Source: JAITWN01 sp034002745
Lineage (GTDB): Bacteria > Pseudomonadota > Gammaproteobacteria > SZUA-140
Length of the DNA stretch: 64,000 bases
Assembly (NCBI GenBank): GCA_034002745.1
Contig: JAVEZY010000001.1
Location: 186,001 to 250,000 of the forward strand
Direction: 5' to 3'
Shown: piece after piece, positions 52,832-61,130 of the stretch
Layout of the letters: each line of letters begins with the position of its first letter
How positions within the stretch are numbered: position 1 is the stretch's first letter
Program-made: the position numbers and the translations under genes
Notes under the pieces: generated by a model
Seen by the model: the letters and a program-made list of their open reading frames with translations, nothing else
The model's database searches: none
What the model was told of the DNA's origin: nothing

Positions 52832-53460
52832 CCGCGGTCTGTGGCGATGCGGGTGAGGGTCGGATCCGGATCGACGGCGACGGGGTTCGACACCAGTTCG
52901 AGGAGCGGTATGTCATTGTGCGAGTCGGAATAGAACCAGCTCTCCGCCAGATCGCGCCCGCCGGCCTTCAGCCAGGCGTGCAGACGCAGGACCTTGCCCT
53001 CGCGAAAGCTGGGAATGCCGGCGACTGCTCCGGTGTAGCGTCCGTCCACGCATTCGGGTTCGCTGGCGAGCAGTTCATCGATGCCGAGCATGTCGGCGAT
53101 CGGACGGGTGATGAAGGAGTTGGTGGCCGTGATGATGAGTAGCTCGTGACCCCGCGCGCGATGGCTCTCCACCAGCTCACGTGCCGCAGGCAGTATGATC
53201 GGTTCTATCGATTCCCGCAGAAAGCGCGCGCGCAGGTCCTGCAGCGCCGCGGGTTCATTGTCCGCCAGCGGACGCAGCTGGAACGCCAGCCACTCGCGGA
53301 TGTCGAGACAACCCTCCTTGTACTGGCGGAAGAAGCGTTCGTTTTCGCTTTCATAGTGCTCCCGGTCGACCACCCCTTCGTCCACCAGGAACTTTCCCCA
53401 CAGGTAGTCGCTGTCCCCGGCCAGGAGGGTCTCATCCAGATCGAAGATCGCCAGGCTCAC
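52807..53460 (-). CDS. HAD-IB family phosphatase (SerB/CicA-like)
   Basis: A 217-residue phosphatase with the HAD motif FDLDETLLAGDSD, motif II ITATNSF and motif IV YSDSHNDIPLLELV, the HAD-IB pattern seen in SerB, CicA and related phosphatases. Substrate unknown. It comes first in a minus-strand set with the BtuCD-like genes, which may mean cobalamin-related work (CobC-like steps), though position alone does not prove this. Confidence 0.88.
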   Translation of the reverse strand: MSLAIFDLDETLLAGDSDYLWGKFLVDEGVVDREHYESENERFFRQYKEGCLDIREWLAFQLRPLADNEPAALQDLRARFLRESIEPIILPAARELVESHRARGHELLIITATNSFITRPIADMLGIDELLASEPECVDGRYTGAVAGIPSFREGKVLRLHAWLKAGGRDLAESWFYSDSHNDIPLLELVSNPVAVDPDPTLTRIATDRGWPIISLR

Positions 53461-53634
53461 GTCGCTCCTCCCAAAATCGGCTAACGTAGGCTATCGACCG
53501 TACAGGCGCAAGCACAGGGTGGAACACGATGAGTCGATGCCTGGACGGGCGGTGTGCCGAATCCCGGTGGCGGACACATCGAGCGGCCGTAAGACAATTG
53601 CGGATATGTCGGGGATTGTGGGAGAATCGCGTGT

Positions 53635-54195
53635 ATGCATACGCCGACGCAGGATTCGCAAGTGATTGATTTGGATGGTTACCGAGAAAATGTCGGGATC
53701 ATTCTGATCAATCGTGAGGGTCGCCTGCTGTGGGCGCGGCGCATCGGTCAGGATGCCTGGCAGTTCCCCCAGGGCGGTATCTGCCGCAACGAAAGTCCGG
53801 AGCAGGCCATGTACCGGGAACTGTGGGAGGAGGTGGGGCTCGAGCCGGAAGATGTCGTGCCGCTCGCCCGGACCCGGGACTGGCTCCGTTACCAGCTTCC
53901 CAAGCATCTCATTCGGCGGCGCAGTCGACCGGTGTGCATCGGCCAGAAGCAGGTCTGGTACCTGCTTCATCTCGTCGCGGATGACGGCAAGGTCTGCCTG
54001 GATGCCAGTGACCAGCCGGAGTTCGATCACTGGCGCTGGGTCGACTACTGGGAGCCCGTCCGACAGGTAGTGTCCTTCAAGCGCAAGGTCTATCGCAGCG
54101 CTCTCGAGGAGTTCGCCGAGCTGGCGTTCATCGATGGCAAGTTCAAGCTGGCTCTGCCCGCCGGCCCGGCGGCCGGTCTTGGTCGCCGAGCCTAG
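53635..54195 (+). CDS. rppH: RNA pyrophosphohydrolase
   Basis: RppH removes pyrophosphate from mRNA 5' ends and starts RNase E decay. The protein has DLDGYRENVGIILIN, the Nudix box GGICRNESPEQAMYRELWEE, and YQLPKHLIRR. It is 186 residues from ATG 53635; GTG 53662 would give the standard short N-terminus. It lies just upstream of ptsP, as in pseudomonads and enterics. Confidence 0.95.
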   Translation: MHTPTQDSQVIDLDGYRENVGIILINREGRLLWARRIGQDAWQFPQGGICRNESPEQAMYRELWEEVGLEPEDVVPLARTRDWLRYQLPKHLIRRRSRPVCIGQKQVWYLLHLVADDGKVCLDASDQPEFDHWRWVDYWEPVRQVVSFKRKVYRSALEEFAELAFIDGKFKLALPAGPAAGLGRRA

Positions 54196-54205
54196 CGCAG
54201 GTCGG

Positions 54206-56476
54206 ATGCTCGCCACCCTCAAGCGTATCGTTCAGGAGGTCAACGGAGCCGGCGACCTGGCGGAGACGCTCCACATCATCGTCACCCGCGTCAAGCAGGC
54301 GATGAAGGTGGATGTCTGCTCGGTCTATCTGCTCGACGCCGCCGCGGACGAGTATGTGCTCATGGCCACCGACGGCCTCAATCCGGCGGCTGTCGGCGCG
54401 GTGCGCCTCGCTCGTGGCGAAGGACTCATCAGCGTGGTGGGCGAAACCGAGGAAGCCCTGAACCTCGACGATGCGCCTACCCACGCGCGCTATCACTTCG
54501 TCGCCGAAACCGGGGAAAGCCACTACCATGGCTTTCTCGGCGTCCCGATCATCCATCATCGCAGTGTGATGGGCGTACTGGTGGTGCGTCAGGAGGACAA
54601 GCGCCGCTTCGATGAGGATGAGCTCGCCTTCCTGCTCACCGTTGCCGCACAGCTTTCCGGCGCCATCGCCCTCGCCATGGTGAATGGCGGCATCCGCAGC
54701 TTCAATCGCCAGGCATCGGGGGATGGTTCGCGTCCGATCCAGGGGTTGGCGGGAGCGCCCGGAGTCGCCGCCGGAATCGCGCTGGTGATCTATCCGCCGA
54801 CTGATCTGGATGCCGTCCCCGATCGTCAGGCTACCGATATAGAGGCTGAAATCGTCTCGTTCCGAGCCGCGCTCGAAGCGGCGCGTGAGGATATCCACGC
54901 GCTGGAGGCGATCATGGGTGAGGCGCTGACGGCCGAGGATCAGGCGCTGTTCCGCGCCTATTCGCTGATGCTGGCCAGCCCAGGGCTGGAGCGAGAAACC
55001 ATCGAACGCATCCGCGCCGGCAACTGGGCCGCGGGCGCGCTGCGCGCGACCATCCGCGAGCACACCCGGGTCTTCGAGGCGATGGAGGATCCCTACCTGC
55101 GTGAGCGGGCGAGCGACATCCGCGACATCGGCCTGCGCATCCTCGCCCGGTTGCAGCAGATTTCCTCGACGCGCCAGCAGGCCTTTCCTCCCAACACCAT
55201 TCTGGTCGGCGAGGAGCTGACGGTTTCCGCGCTTGCGGAGGTGCCGCTCGAATGTCTTGCCGGCGTGGTTTCGGTGCGGGGCTCGACATTCTCCCATGTC
55301 GCCATCCTGGCGCGCTCTCTGGGGATCCCCGCAGTACTCGGCGTGAGTGATCTGCCGGTCACGCATGTCGACGGCACGGAGCTCATCGTGGATGGCTATC
55401 GCGGCTGGATCTATGTCAGTCCCGCGGCTACCGTGCGGGCCGAGTACGAACGTCTGATCAGCGATGAAAAGCAGCTTACCCAGGGGCTGGAGGAGCTGCG
55501 CGATCTGCCCGCCGTCACGACCGATGGCGTGCATGTGCCGCTGTACGCGAATGCCGGGCTGATCTCGGATGTGGTGCCGTCCCTGCGCCAGGGCGCGGAA
55601 GGCATCGGCCTTTATCGCACGGAATTCCCGTTCATGATCCGCAGCCAGTTTCCCGGCGAAGAGGAGCAGAGGCGCGTCTATCGCCAGGTGCTGGAGGCGT
55701 TTTCGCCCCGCCCGGTCACCATCCGCACTCTCGACATCGGCGGCGACAAGATGCTGCCGTACTTCCCCATCCATGAGCCGAATCCGTTTCTCGGCTGGCG
55801 CGGCATCCGGATTTCGCTCGACCATCCCGAGCTGTTCCTGATTCAGTTGCGCGCCATCATGCGCGCCGACATCGGGCTGAACAATGCGCGGCTGCTGCTG
55901 CCGATGATCAGTACGGTGAGTGAGGTCGAGGCATCGTTGCGCCTGCTGCGCCGCGTTCACCAGGAGCTGCTGGAGGAGGAGCCCGAGGTGCGCCTGCCGC
56001 CGATCGGCGTGATGGTGGAGGTGCCTTCGGCGGTATACATGATCGAGGCGCTGGCGCGCCGGGTGGACTATCTCTCCATAGGAAGCAACGACCTCACCCA
56101 GTACATGCTCGCGGTCGACCGCAACAACTCGCGGGTCGCCGGCCTTTACGACGCGCTGAATCCCGCGGTGCTGCGAGCACTGGCGCAGGCGATTTCGGGC
56201 GCCCAGCGCTGCGGTCGGCCGATCGGCGTGTGTGGGGAGATGGCCGGAGATCCGGCCGCGGTGATCTTGCTGCTGGGAATGGGAGTGTCCAATCTGAGCG
56301 CCAGCGTCGCCAGCCTGCCGCGCATCAAGCGGGTGATACGCAGCTTTGCCCTCGCCCAGGCGCGCGACATCCTGGATCAGGCGCTCGTCATGGATGATGC
56401 GGGAGAAATTCGCGCCTATCTGGCATCCGTGCTGGAAACCGCGGGACTCGGCGGCCTGGTGCGCGTCGGTCAGTGA
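54206..56476 (+). CDS. ptsP: Phosphoenolpyruvate phosphotransferase EI(Ntr)
   Basis: PtsP is the nitrogen-PTS enzyme I. The 756-residue protein has an N-terminal GAF sensor domain (about 1-160), then an EI module with the phospho-His in GSTFSHVAILARSLG, IGLYRTEFPFM, SIGSNDLTQYMLAVDR and CGEMAGD. In E. coli it phosphorylates NPr and then PtsN; here the only HPr-like protein seen is the one at 18.5 kb, so both EI enzymes may share it. Confidence 0.95.
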   Translation: MLATLKRIVQEVNGAGDLAETLHIIVTRVKQAMKVDVCSVYLLDAAADEYVLMATDGLNPAAVGAVRLARGEGLISVVGETEEALNLDDAPTHARYHFVAETGESHYHGFLGVPIIHHRSVMGVLVVRQEDKRRFDEDELAFLLTVAAQLSGAIALAMVNGGIRSFNRQASGDGSRPIQGLAGAPGVAAGIALVIYPPTDLDAVPDRQATDIEAEIVSFRAALEAAREDIHALEAIMGEALTAEDQALFRAYSLMLASPGLERETIERIRAGNWAAGALRATIREHTRVFEAMEDPYLRERASDIRDIGLRILARLQQISSTRQQAFPPNTILVGEELTVSALAEVPLECLAGVVSVRGSTFSHVAILARSLGIPAVLGVSDLPVTHVDGTELIVDGYRGWIYVSPAATVRAEYERLISDEKQLTQGLEELRDLPAVTTDGVHVPLYANAGLISDVVPSLRQGAEGIGLYRTEFPFMIRSQFPGEEEQRRVYRQVLEAFSPRPVTIRTLDIGGDKMLPYFPIHEPNPFLGWRGIRISLDHPELFLIQLRAIMRADIGLNNARLLLPMISTVSEVEASLRLLRRVHQELLEEEPEVRLPPIGVMVEVPSAVYMIEALARRVDYLSIGSNDLTQYMLAVDRNNSRVAGLYDALNPAVLRALAQAISGAQRCGRPIGVCGEMAGDPAAVILLLGMGVSNLSASVASLPRIKRVIRSFALAQARDILDQALVMDDAGEIRAYLASVLETAGLGGLVRVGQ

Positions 56477-56865
56477 CGCGGGCGGTCTTCGGCCGCCGAC
56501 GTGCGCCGGTCATCGCGCCGCCACTCCCCCCGCCCTTTATCGCGTTCGCGTGACCATTCCCGCGCGCGTTCCTGCGGTGCCTGCCGCTCGAACTCGCCGC
56601 GCGAGCGTTCGAATTGCTCCGCATCACCGTGGTCTCCAGTTTCCCGGAAATGCGACTCGTCCTCGTCCTGCCAGCGCGCCGGAATGCGCTCGCGTGCGGT
56701 GGCATTTTCGCGTGGCAGTTCGATCCGGTGGCTGAAGTCCTCCAGGCGCTCGTGGCGCTCGATGACCCGGATGGTGACATCGAGTTCGCCGACAGCCCAG
56801 GCGCCGCTGGCGCTGAACAAAGCGTAGAGTCCAAACAGAACGGTATGGCGGGTGGCGAGGCGCAT
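56470..56865 (-). CDS. Exported Arg/Glu-rich hypothetical protein
   Basis: A 131-residue protein with a clear Sec signal peptide (ending near GAWA), a short beta-like stretch (ELDVTIRVIERHE) and a very charged C-terminal half rich in arginine and glutamate (for example RAREWSRERDKGRGEWRRDDR). The family is unknown. It follows the ECF sigma and anti-sigma genes and may be part of the same envelope response. The frame is open nine bases further upstream (GTG 56874). Its last seven bases overlap the end of ptsP on the other strand. Confidence 0.65.
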   Translation of the reverse strand: MRLATRHTVLFGLYALFSASGAWAVGELDVTIRVIERHERLEDFSHRIELPRENATARERIPARWQDEDESHFRETGDHGDAEQFERSRGEFERQAPQERAREWSRERDKGRGEWRRDDRRTSAAEDRPRH

Positions 56866-56870
56866 GTGGA

Positions 56871-57656
56871 TCACATCAGGGTCGATTCGGCGGCTGGAAT
56901 GATCGGCGGCGCCTTCGGTCCGGGTTCGCTCACTTCCATGCGCAGTGTCAGGCTGCGCTGCCGCTCGGCGTCGGCGATCCGGGCGATCAGATCGCCGCCT
57001 ACGCCCGCCTGGGCCCTGATCGGGAGGATGAGCAGGTTATGGCCCGATTCCAGCGGACCGCGCCAGCTGATCTCGCGCTGTCCGGGATAGCCGGCCAGTT
57101 CCAGGCCCTCCGGCAGGTGCACGGTGAAGGTGGCTTCCTCGATGCGGCGCTGCGATTCCAGCGCCAGGCTGATTTCGCGTTCTTCGTTCAATGGGACGAT
57201 GAGTGCGAGGATTTCCTCCTGGGGCAGGACCGCAGGGGAGCTTACGGTATGGATACCGGGAACCGGATGCTCGGCCTGCGTCACCATTGCCGCGGGCACC
57301 GGCCCGGCCGCCGGGTCGCCTGCGATGGGATCGTCCCGCAGGCCCAGTCCCAGGGCCAGAACCAGGCTCGCGGCGAGCGCGCCGCCAGCCATTCCCGTTC
57401 TCCGCCGCAGACGGCGGCTGTTTTCTGCCTCGGCTGCTGCGGCAATTGCCCGGCTGAAGCCACGCATATCGGGTCGCGGCACGGGCAGTTCACGCAACTG
57501 GCGTCGCAATTCCCGGGTTTCCACCAGCGCTTCGCTGCATCTGCGGCAGCCGCGCAGATGGGCTTCCACGGCGGTGCGCTCGATCGGTGGCAGGTACCCA
57601 TCGAGATGATCATCCAGGCGGCTGAGGATGGCACCGCAATTCATGACAAGACCCAT
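56871..57656 (-). CDS. Zinc-finger anti-sigma factor
   Basis: A 261-residue protein with an N-terminal zf-HC2 anti-sigma domain (HLRGCRRC, the H-x3-C-x2-C zinc motif), one membrane helix (about 88-108) and a periplasmic domain of about 150 residues with a beta-rich pattern (FTVHLPEGLELAGYPGQREI). The start directly follows the sigma stop, so the pair is coupled. ATG 57644 is an alternative. It probably holds the sigma factor at the membrane until a signal comes. Confidence 0.87.
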   Translation of the reverse strand: MGLVMNCGAILSRLDDHLDGYLPPIERTAVEAHLRGCRRCSEALVETRELRRQLRELPVPRPDMRGFSRAIAAAAEAENSRRLRRRTGMAGGALAASLVLALGLGLRDDPIAGDPAAGPVPAAMVTQAEHPVPGIHTVSSPAVLPQEEILALIVPLNEEREISLALESQRRIEEATFTVHLPEGLELAGYPGQREISWRGPLESGHNLLILPIRAQAGVGGDLIARIADAERQRSLTLRMEVSEPGPKAPPIIPAAESTLM

Positions 57657-58262
57657 TCAGGCGCTATGAACGTTATGACGAACAGGTGATGCGGAGGGTT
57701 CCATGCGACGGGCGGCGTCCTCCACCAGCAGCTCACGCAGCCGGGCGCGCGCACGGTGCAGTCGCGACTTGAGGGTGCCTATGGGGCAGTCGATGATTTC
57801 CTGCATCTCCTCCAGCGTGTAGCCCTCGATGTCGTGCAGGGCGAGCACGCGCCGGTGGTCTTCGCTCAGCTTCGCCAGGGCGGCCAGCAGGGCGCGTTGC
57901 TGGTCGTCCCGTTCGGTTTCCGCCGCAGGCTCGTCGTCCGCCACCAGGCGCTCGAGGATCATTTCCGTGTCGCCTGACTGCGAATCGGGCACCAGGTGCA
58001 GGGGGGAGCGCATCCGTTGCCGGCGCTGGTCGATGAACAGCCGGTAGAGCACCCGCATCAGCCATGAGCGCGGATGCTCGACCTTGTCGAGTTCCTCGCG
58101 CCGGGCATACAGCTTGGTCAGCAGATCCTGGACCAGGTCCTCGGCGTCTTCCCTGCGACCGGCCAGACGATAGGCGAGACGATAGAGCGGCCCCAAATGG
58201 GGCCGGACCACGGATTCAAAAGCCTCCGCATCGCGGACCGCCCGCTTGTTGAACAGTGACAT
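57657..58262 (-). CDS. ECF (sigma-E-like) RNA polymerase sigma factor
   Basis: A 201-residue ECF sigma factor with region 2 (YRLAGRREDAEDLVQDLL, then PRSWLMRVLYRLFIDQRR) and region 4 (LSEDHRRVLALHDIEGYTLE, then GTLKSRLHRARARLRE). The start at 58262 is the usual ECF beginning; the frame is open further up but without family features. It is followed by its anti-sigma factor. Confidence 0.92.
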   Translation of the reverse strand: MSLFNKRAVRDAEAFESVVRPHLGPLYRLAYRLAGRREDAEDLVQDLLTKLYARREELDKVEHPRSWLMRVLYRLFIDQRRQRMRSPLHLVPDSQSGDTEMILERLVADDEPAAETERDDQQRALLAALAKLSEDHRRVLALHDIEGYTLEEMQEIIDCPIGTLKSRLHRARARLRELLVEDAARRMEPSASPVRHNVHSA

Positions 58263-58347
58263 CGTGTCTGGGCTCGTTCGGAGGGAACCTGGCCATGATA
58301 GCGCGGCCGGGTGATAGAGCGGAAGGCCAGCCGGCGTATCCATGGCC

Positions 58348-58376
58348 TTGGCTTTTGGTTCGCGCGGGGTTAAGAT
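58348..58376 (+). promoter_or_regulatory. Candidate sigma-70 promoter for rpsU-yqeY-dnaG
   Basis: TTGGCT (58348-58353) and TAAGAT (58371-58376), each a 4/6 match, with a 17-base spacer, 40 bases before the rpsU start. A sequence match only. Confidence 0.45.
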
Positions 58377-58416
58377 AAGTCCCCATTTTTCGGGTAGATC
58401 ATCTCGAGGATATCGA

Positions 58417-58635
58417 ATGCCCAACGTACGTGTCAGAGACAACGAGCCGTTCGAGGTCGCGCTGCGTCGCTTCAAGCGCATCTGCGAAAAGAGCGGCGTC
58501 CTTTCCGAAATTCGTCGCCGTGAGTACTACGAGAAGCCGACGTCCGTGCGCAAGCGCAAGGCCGCTGCCGCGGTGAAGCGCCAGCAGAAGCGCACCTCGA
58601 TGGAGAAGTCGCGTTACCTGCGTCCCCACGGCTGA
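58417..58635 (+). CDS. rpsU: 30S ribosomal protein S21
   Basis: S21 is a small basic 30S protein needed for initiation. The 72-residue protein reads MPNVRVRDNEPFEVALRRFK at the start and has a lysine/arginine-rich end, as in all S21. GAGGA lies six bases before ATG 58417. It opens the macromolecular synthesis operon. Confidence 0.97.
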   Translation: MPNVRVRDNEPFEVALRRFKRICEKSGVLSEIRRREYYEKPTSVRKRKAAAAVKRQQKRTSMEKSRYLRPHG

Positions 58636-58668
58636 CCCGCGATCGCTCCCTTCGGGGCGGAGAAACCC

Positions 58669-59118
58669 ATGAGCCCGCTGAAGACCCGCATCCAGGATGA
58701 CGTGAAGGAGGCGATGCGCGCGAGGGACAGCGCGCGGCTCGGGGTCCTGCGCCTGATCACCGCCGAGATCAAGCAGCGCGAGGTAGACGAGCGCAAGGAA
58801 CTCGACGACGAGCAGGTCATCGCCGTCCTTGGCCGGATGGTCAAGCAGCATCAGGATTCGATCAGCCAGTATCGCAGCGGAGGCCGCCAGGATCTGGTGG
58901 ACAAGGAAGCCTTCGAGCTGGATATCATTTCCTCCTATCTGCCGCCGGCCATGCCGGAGGACGAACTGCTGCGGCTGATCGATCAGGGTATTTCCGAAAG
59001 CGGCGCTTCCTCGATAAAGGACATGGGCAAGGTGATGGCGCTCCTGAAGTCCCGCATCCAGGGCCGGGCCGACATGACCGTGGTCAGTGCTCGTGTGCGC
59101 GAACGCCTCGGCGCCTGA
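58669..59118 (+). CDS. yqeY: GatB/YqeY domain protein
   Basis: A 149-residue protein of the YqeY family, related to the tail domain of GatB, the Asp-tRNA/Glu-tRNA amidotransferase subunit. It has LGVLRLITAEIKQREVD, YLPPAMPEDEL and MGKVMALLKSRIQGRADM. It commonly lies between rpsU and dnaG. The exact role is unknown. Confidence 0.93.
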   Translation: MSPLKTRIQDDVKEAMRARDSARLGVLRLITAEIKQREVDERKELDDEQVIAVLGRMVKQHQDSISQYRSGGRQDLVDKEAFELDIISSYLPPAMPEDELLRLIDQGISESGASSIKDMGKVMALLKSRIQGRADMTVVSARVRERLGA

Positions 59119-59142
59119 TTCCGAAGTACCCCCGAACTGATC

Positions 59143-59199
59143 ACCCTCCGGCCCACTTGCGGGTCAGGAGGGTTTCTTGTGCCGGCCTCGTCCGGCACA
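59143..59199 (+). terminator. Two hairpins upstream of dnaG, likely attenuator
   Basis: Hairpin one: ACCCTCC / GGAGGGT (59143-59149 with 59167-59173), with extra inner pairs, followed by TTCTT. Hairpin two: TGTGCCGG / CCGGCACA (59178-59185 with 59192-59199). E. coli has an internal terminator between rpsU and dnaG that lowers primase expression; this could do the same here. Confidence 0.55.
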
Positions 59200-59246
59200 G
59201 TATCTTTGTTTCAGACGAATCCATCGCTGTCCGTCCGAGGAAGAGC

Positions 59247-61010
59247 GTGTCCGGCCGCATTCCACAGCCTTTCATCGATGATCTGATCGGTCGCACGGAT
59301 ATCGTCGAGCTGATCGACAGCCATGTCACCCTGCGCAAGGCCGGCCGCGAGTATGTCGCGTGCTGTCCTTTCCATAACGAAAAATCGCCGTCTTTCACCG
59401 TCAGCCCCGAAAAGCAGTTCTATCACTGCTTCGGTTGCGGCGCTCACGGTACGGCGATCGGTTTTCTGATGGAGTTCGCCCGGCTCGATTTCGTCGAAGC
59501 CGTGCAGGAACTGGCCAGCCGGGCCGGGCTGCCCATGCCGCAGTTCGGAGACGGGGCGGGGAAAGTCGAGTCCACGGACGCGGGTCTGTACCCGGTGCTG
59601 GAGGATGCTGCGGGCTGGTTCCGTCGTCAGCTGCGCGAGCATCCACGCGGAGCCACGGCGGTCGCGTATCTCAAGGAGCGCGGACTCGACGGCGAGACTG
59701 CTGCCGGGTTCGGCCTGGGATATGCGCCCCCCGGCTGGGACAGTTTGCTCCAGGCGCTGGGTGAGCGTCACAAGCCGGAGCAACTGCTCGCGGCGGGGCT
59801 CGTCATCCGCCGGGAACAGGGCGGCGGGTATTACGATCGCTTTCGTGACCGCATCATGTTCCCGATCCGGGATGGCCGCGGCAGGGTGATCGCGTTCGGC
59901 GGCAGGGTGCTCGGCGATGACACGCCAAAATACCTCAACTCTCCGGAGACAGCCGTGTTCCACAAGGGGCGCGAGCTATACGGGCTCTATGAGGCGCGCA
60001 AGGCCACGCGTGCCCCGGAGCGGCTGGTCGTGGTGGAGGGTTACATGGACGTGGTCATGCTGGCGCGACACGGGTTCACCGCTGCGGTCGCCACGCTGGG
60101 TACGGCAACCACCCCGCATCATCTCGATCGTCTGTTCCGGCTGGTGCCCGAACTGGTGTTCTGTTTCGATGGCGATCGGGCCGGTCGACAGGCGGCCTGG
60201 CGCGCGCTGGAAGGGGCGCTGCAGGCGGTCCGTGAAGGGCGTCAGGCGCGCTTCATGTTTCTGCCCGAAGGCGAAGACCCCGACAGCCTGGTGCGCAAAG
60301 AGGGCAAGGAAGGCTTCGAAGCCCGCCTTGCAGATTCAGTCACGCTTTCGACTTTTTTCTACGACGGTTTGAGGCAGCAGGCCGATACGTCGACCATCGA
60401 CGGGCGGGCGCGACTGGTCGAGCTGGCGAGGCCCTATCTCCTGCGCATGGCGCCGGGCGTGTTCCGCCACATGATGACCCGCCGTCTGGCCGAATTGACG
60501 CGGATGGACGCCCTTGCGCTCGAGCGCATGCTCGGCGGCGCGGACGAAAAGGCGCCATCCGCCGCTTTGCCCGCCGCTCGTCCGTCGGCCCGCAGCCTGC
60601 CGCGCAAGGTCGATTCATTGCCTCGCAAGGCCATTAGAATGCTGCTCCGCAGGCCAGCGCTGGCGGAGCAGCATTCCGATATCAACTGGTTGAAGGATCT
60701 GGATATTCCCGGCGCGACAATATTGCTGGAAATGCTTGATTTGTTGGATGTCCACCCTCATCTCAACACCGCCAGTATCCTGGAACGGTGGCGGAGCCAC
60801 GAGCATGGGCGCTATCTCGCGCGCCTGGTGCAGGACGAGGCGTTGATTCCGCCGGAAAGCCTGGATGCGGAATTTGCAGCCGTGATGCGGGCGCTGCGCG
60901 GCCGCTATCTGGATCAGCGGATCGACCGCCTGCGGGAGAAGTCCGAGCTTGGCGAAGAGGAAAAAGCCATGCTGCTCCAGTTGCTTGCGGAAAAGGCGAT
61001 GAGCGGCTGA
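59247..61010 (+). CDS. dnaG: DNA primase
   Basis: DnaG makes RNA primers for replication. With GTG 59247 (GAGGAAG four bases upstream) the 587-residue protein starts SGRIPQPFIDDLIGRTDIV. It has the zinc-binding domain (CCPFHNEKSPSF, then CFGCGAHG), the TOPRIM core (VVVEGYMDVVMLARHG and FDGDRAGRQAA) and a C-terminal DnaB-binding helical domain. The frame is open 30 codons further up but without homology and across the hairpins. Confidence 0.96.
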   Translation: MSGRIPQPFIDDLIGRTDIVELIDSHVTLRKAGREYVACCPFHNEKSPSFTVSPEKQFYHCFGCGAHGTAIGFLMEFARLDFVEAVQELASRAGLPMPQFGDGAGKVESTDAGLYPVLEDAAGWFRRQLREHPRGATAVAYLKERGLDGETAAGFGLGYAPPGWDSLLQALGERHKPEQLLAAGLVIRREQGGGYYDRFRDRIMFPIRDGRGRVIAFGGRVLGDDTPKYLNSPETAVFHKGRELYGLYEARKATRAPERLVVVEGYMDVVMLARHGFTAAVATLGTATTPHHLDRLFRLVPELVFCFDGDRAGRQAAWRALEGALQAVREGRQARFMFLPEGEDPDSLVRKEGKEGFEARLADSVTLSTFFYDGLRQQADTSTIDGRARLVELARPYLLRMAPGVFRHMMTRRLAELTRMDALALERMLGGADEKAPSAALPAARPSARSLPRKVDSLPRKAIRMLLRRPALAEQHSDINWLKDLDIPGATILLEMLDLLDVHPHLNTASILERWRSHEHGRYLARLVQDEALIPPESLDAEFAAVMRALRGRYLDQRIDRLREKSELGEEEKAMLLQLLAEKAMSG

Positions 61011-61130
61011 CCGCCGATTGTGGCAGCAAGGTCACGGAAAGATCGAATCTTCTCAAATTTTATCTGTCTATTGTAAACTTACCCGTTTGCCGCCCTCAGG
61101 GGCGCCGATCAGCAGAGGTCCGGATACGAT

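Noticed and set aside
54143..55960. 605-codon open frame antisense to ptsP
   Set aside because: Shadow of ptsP; composition typical of reverse reading of GC-rich genes.
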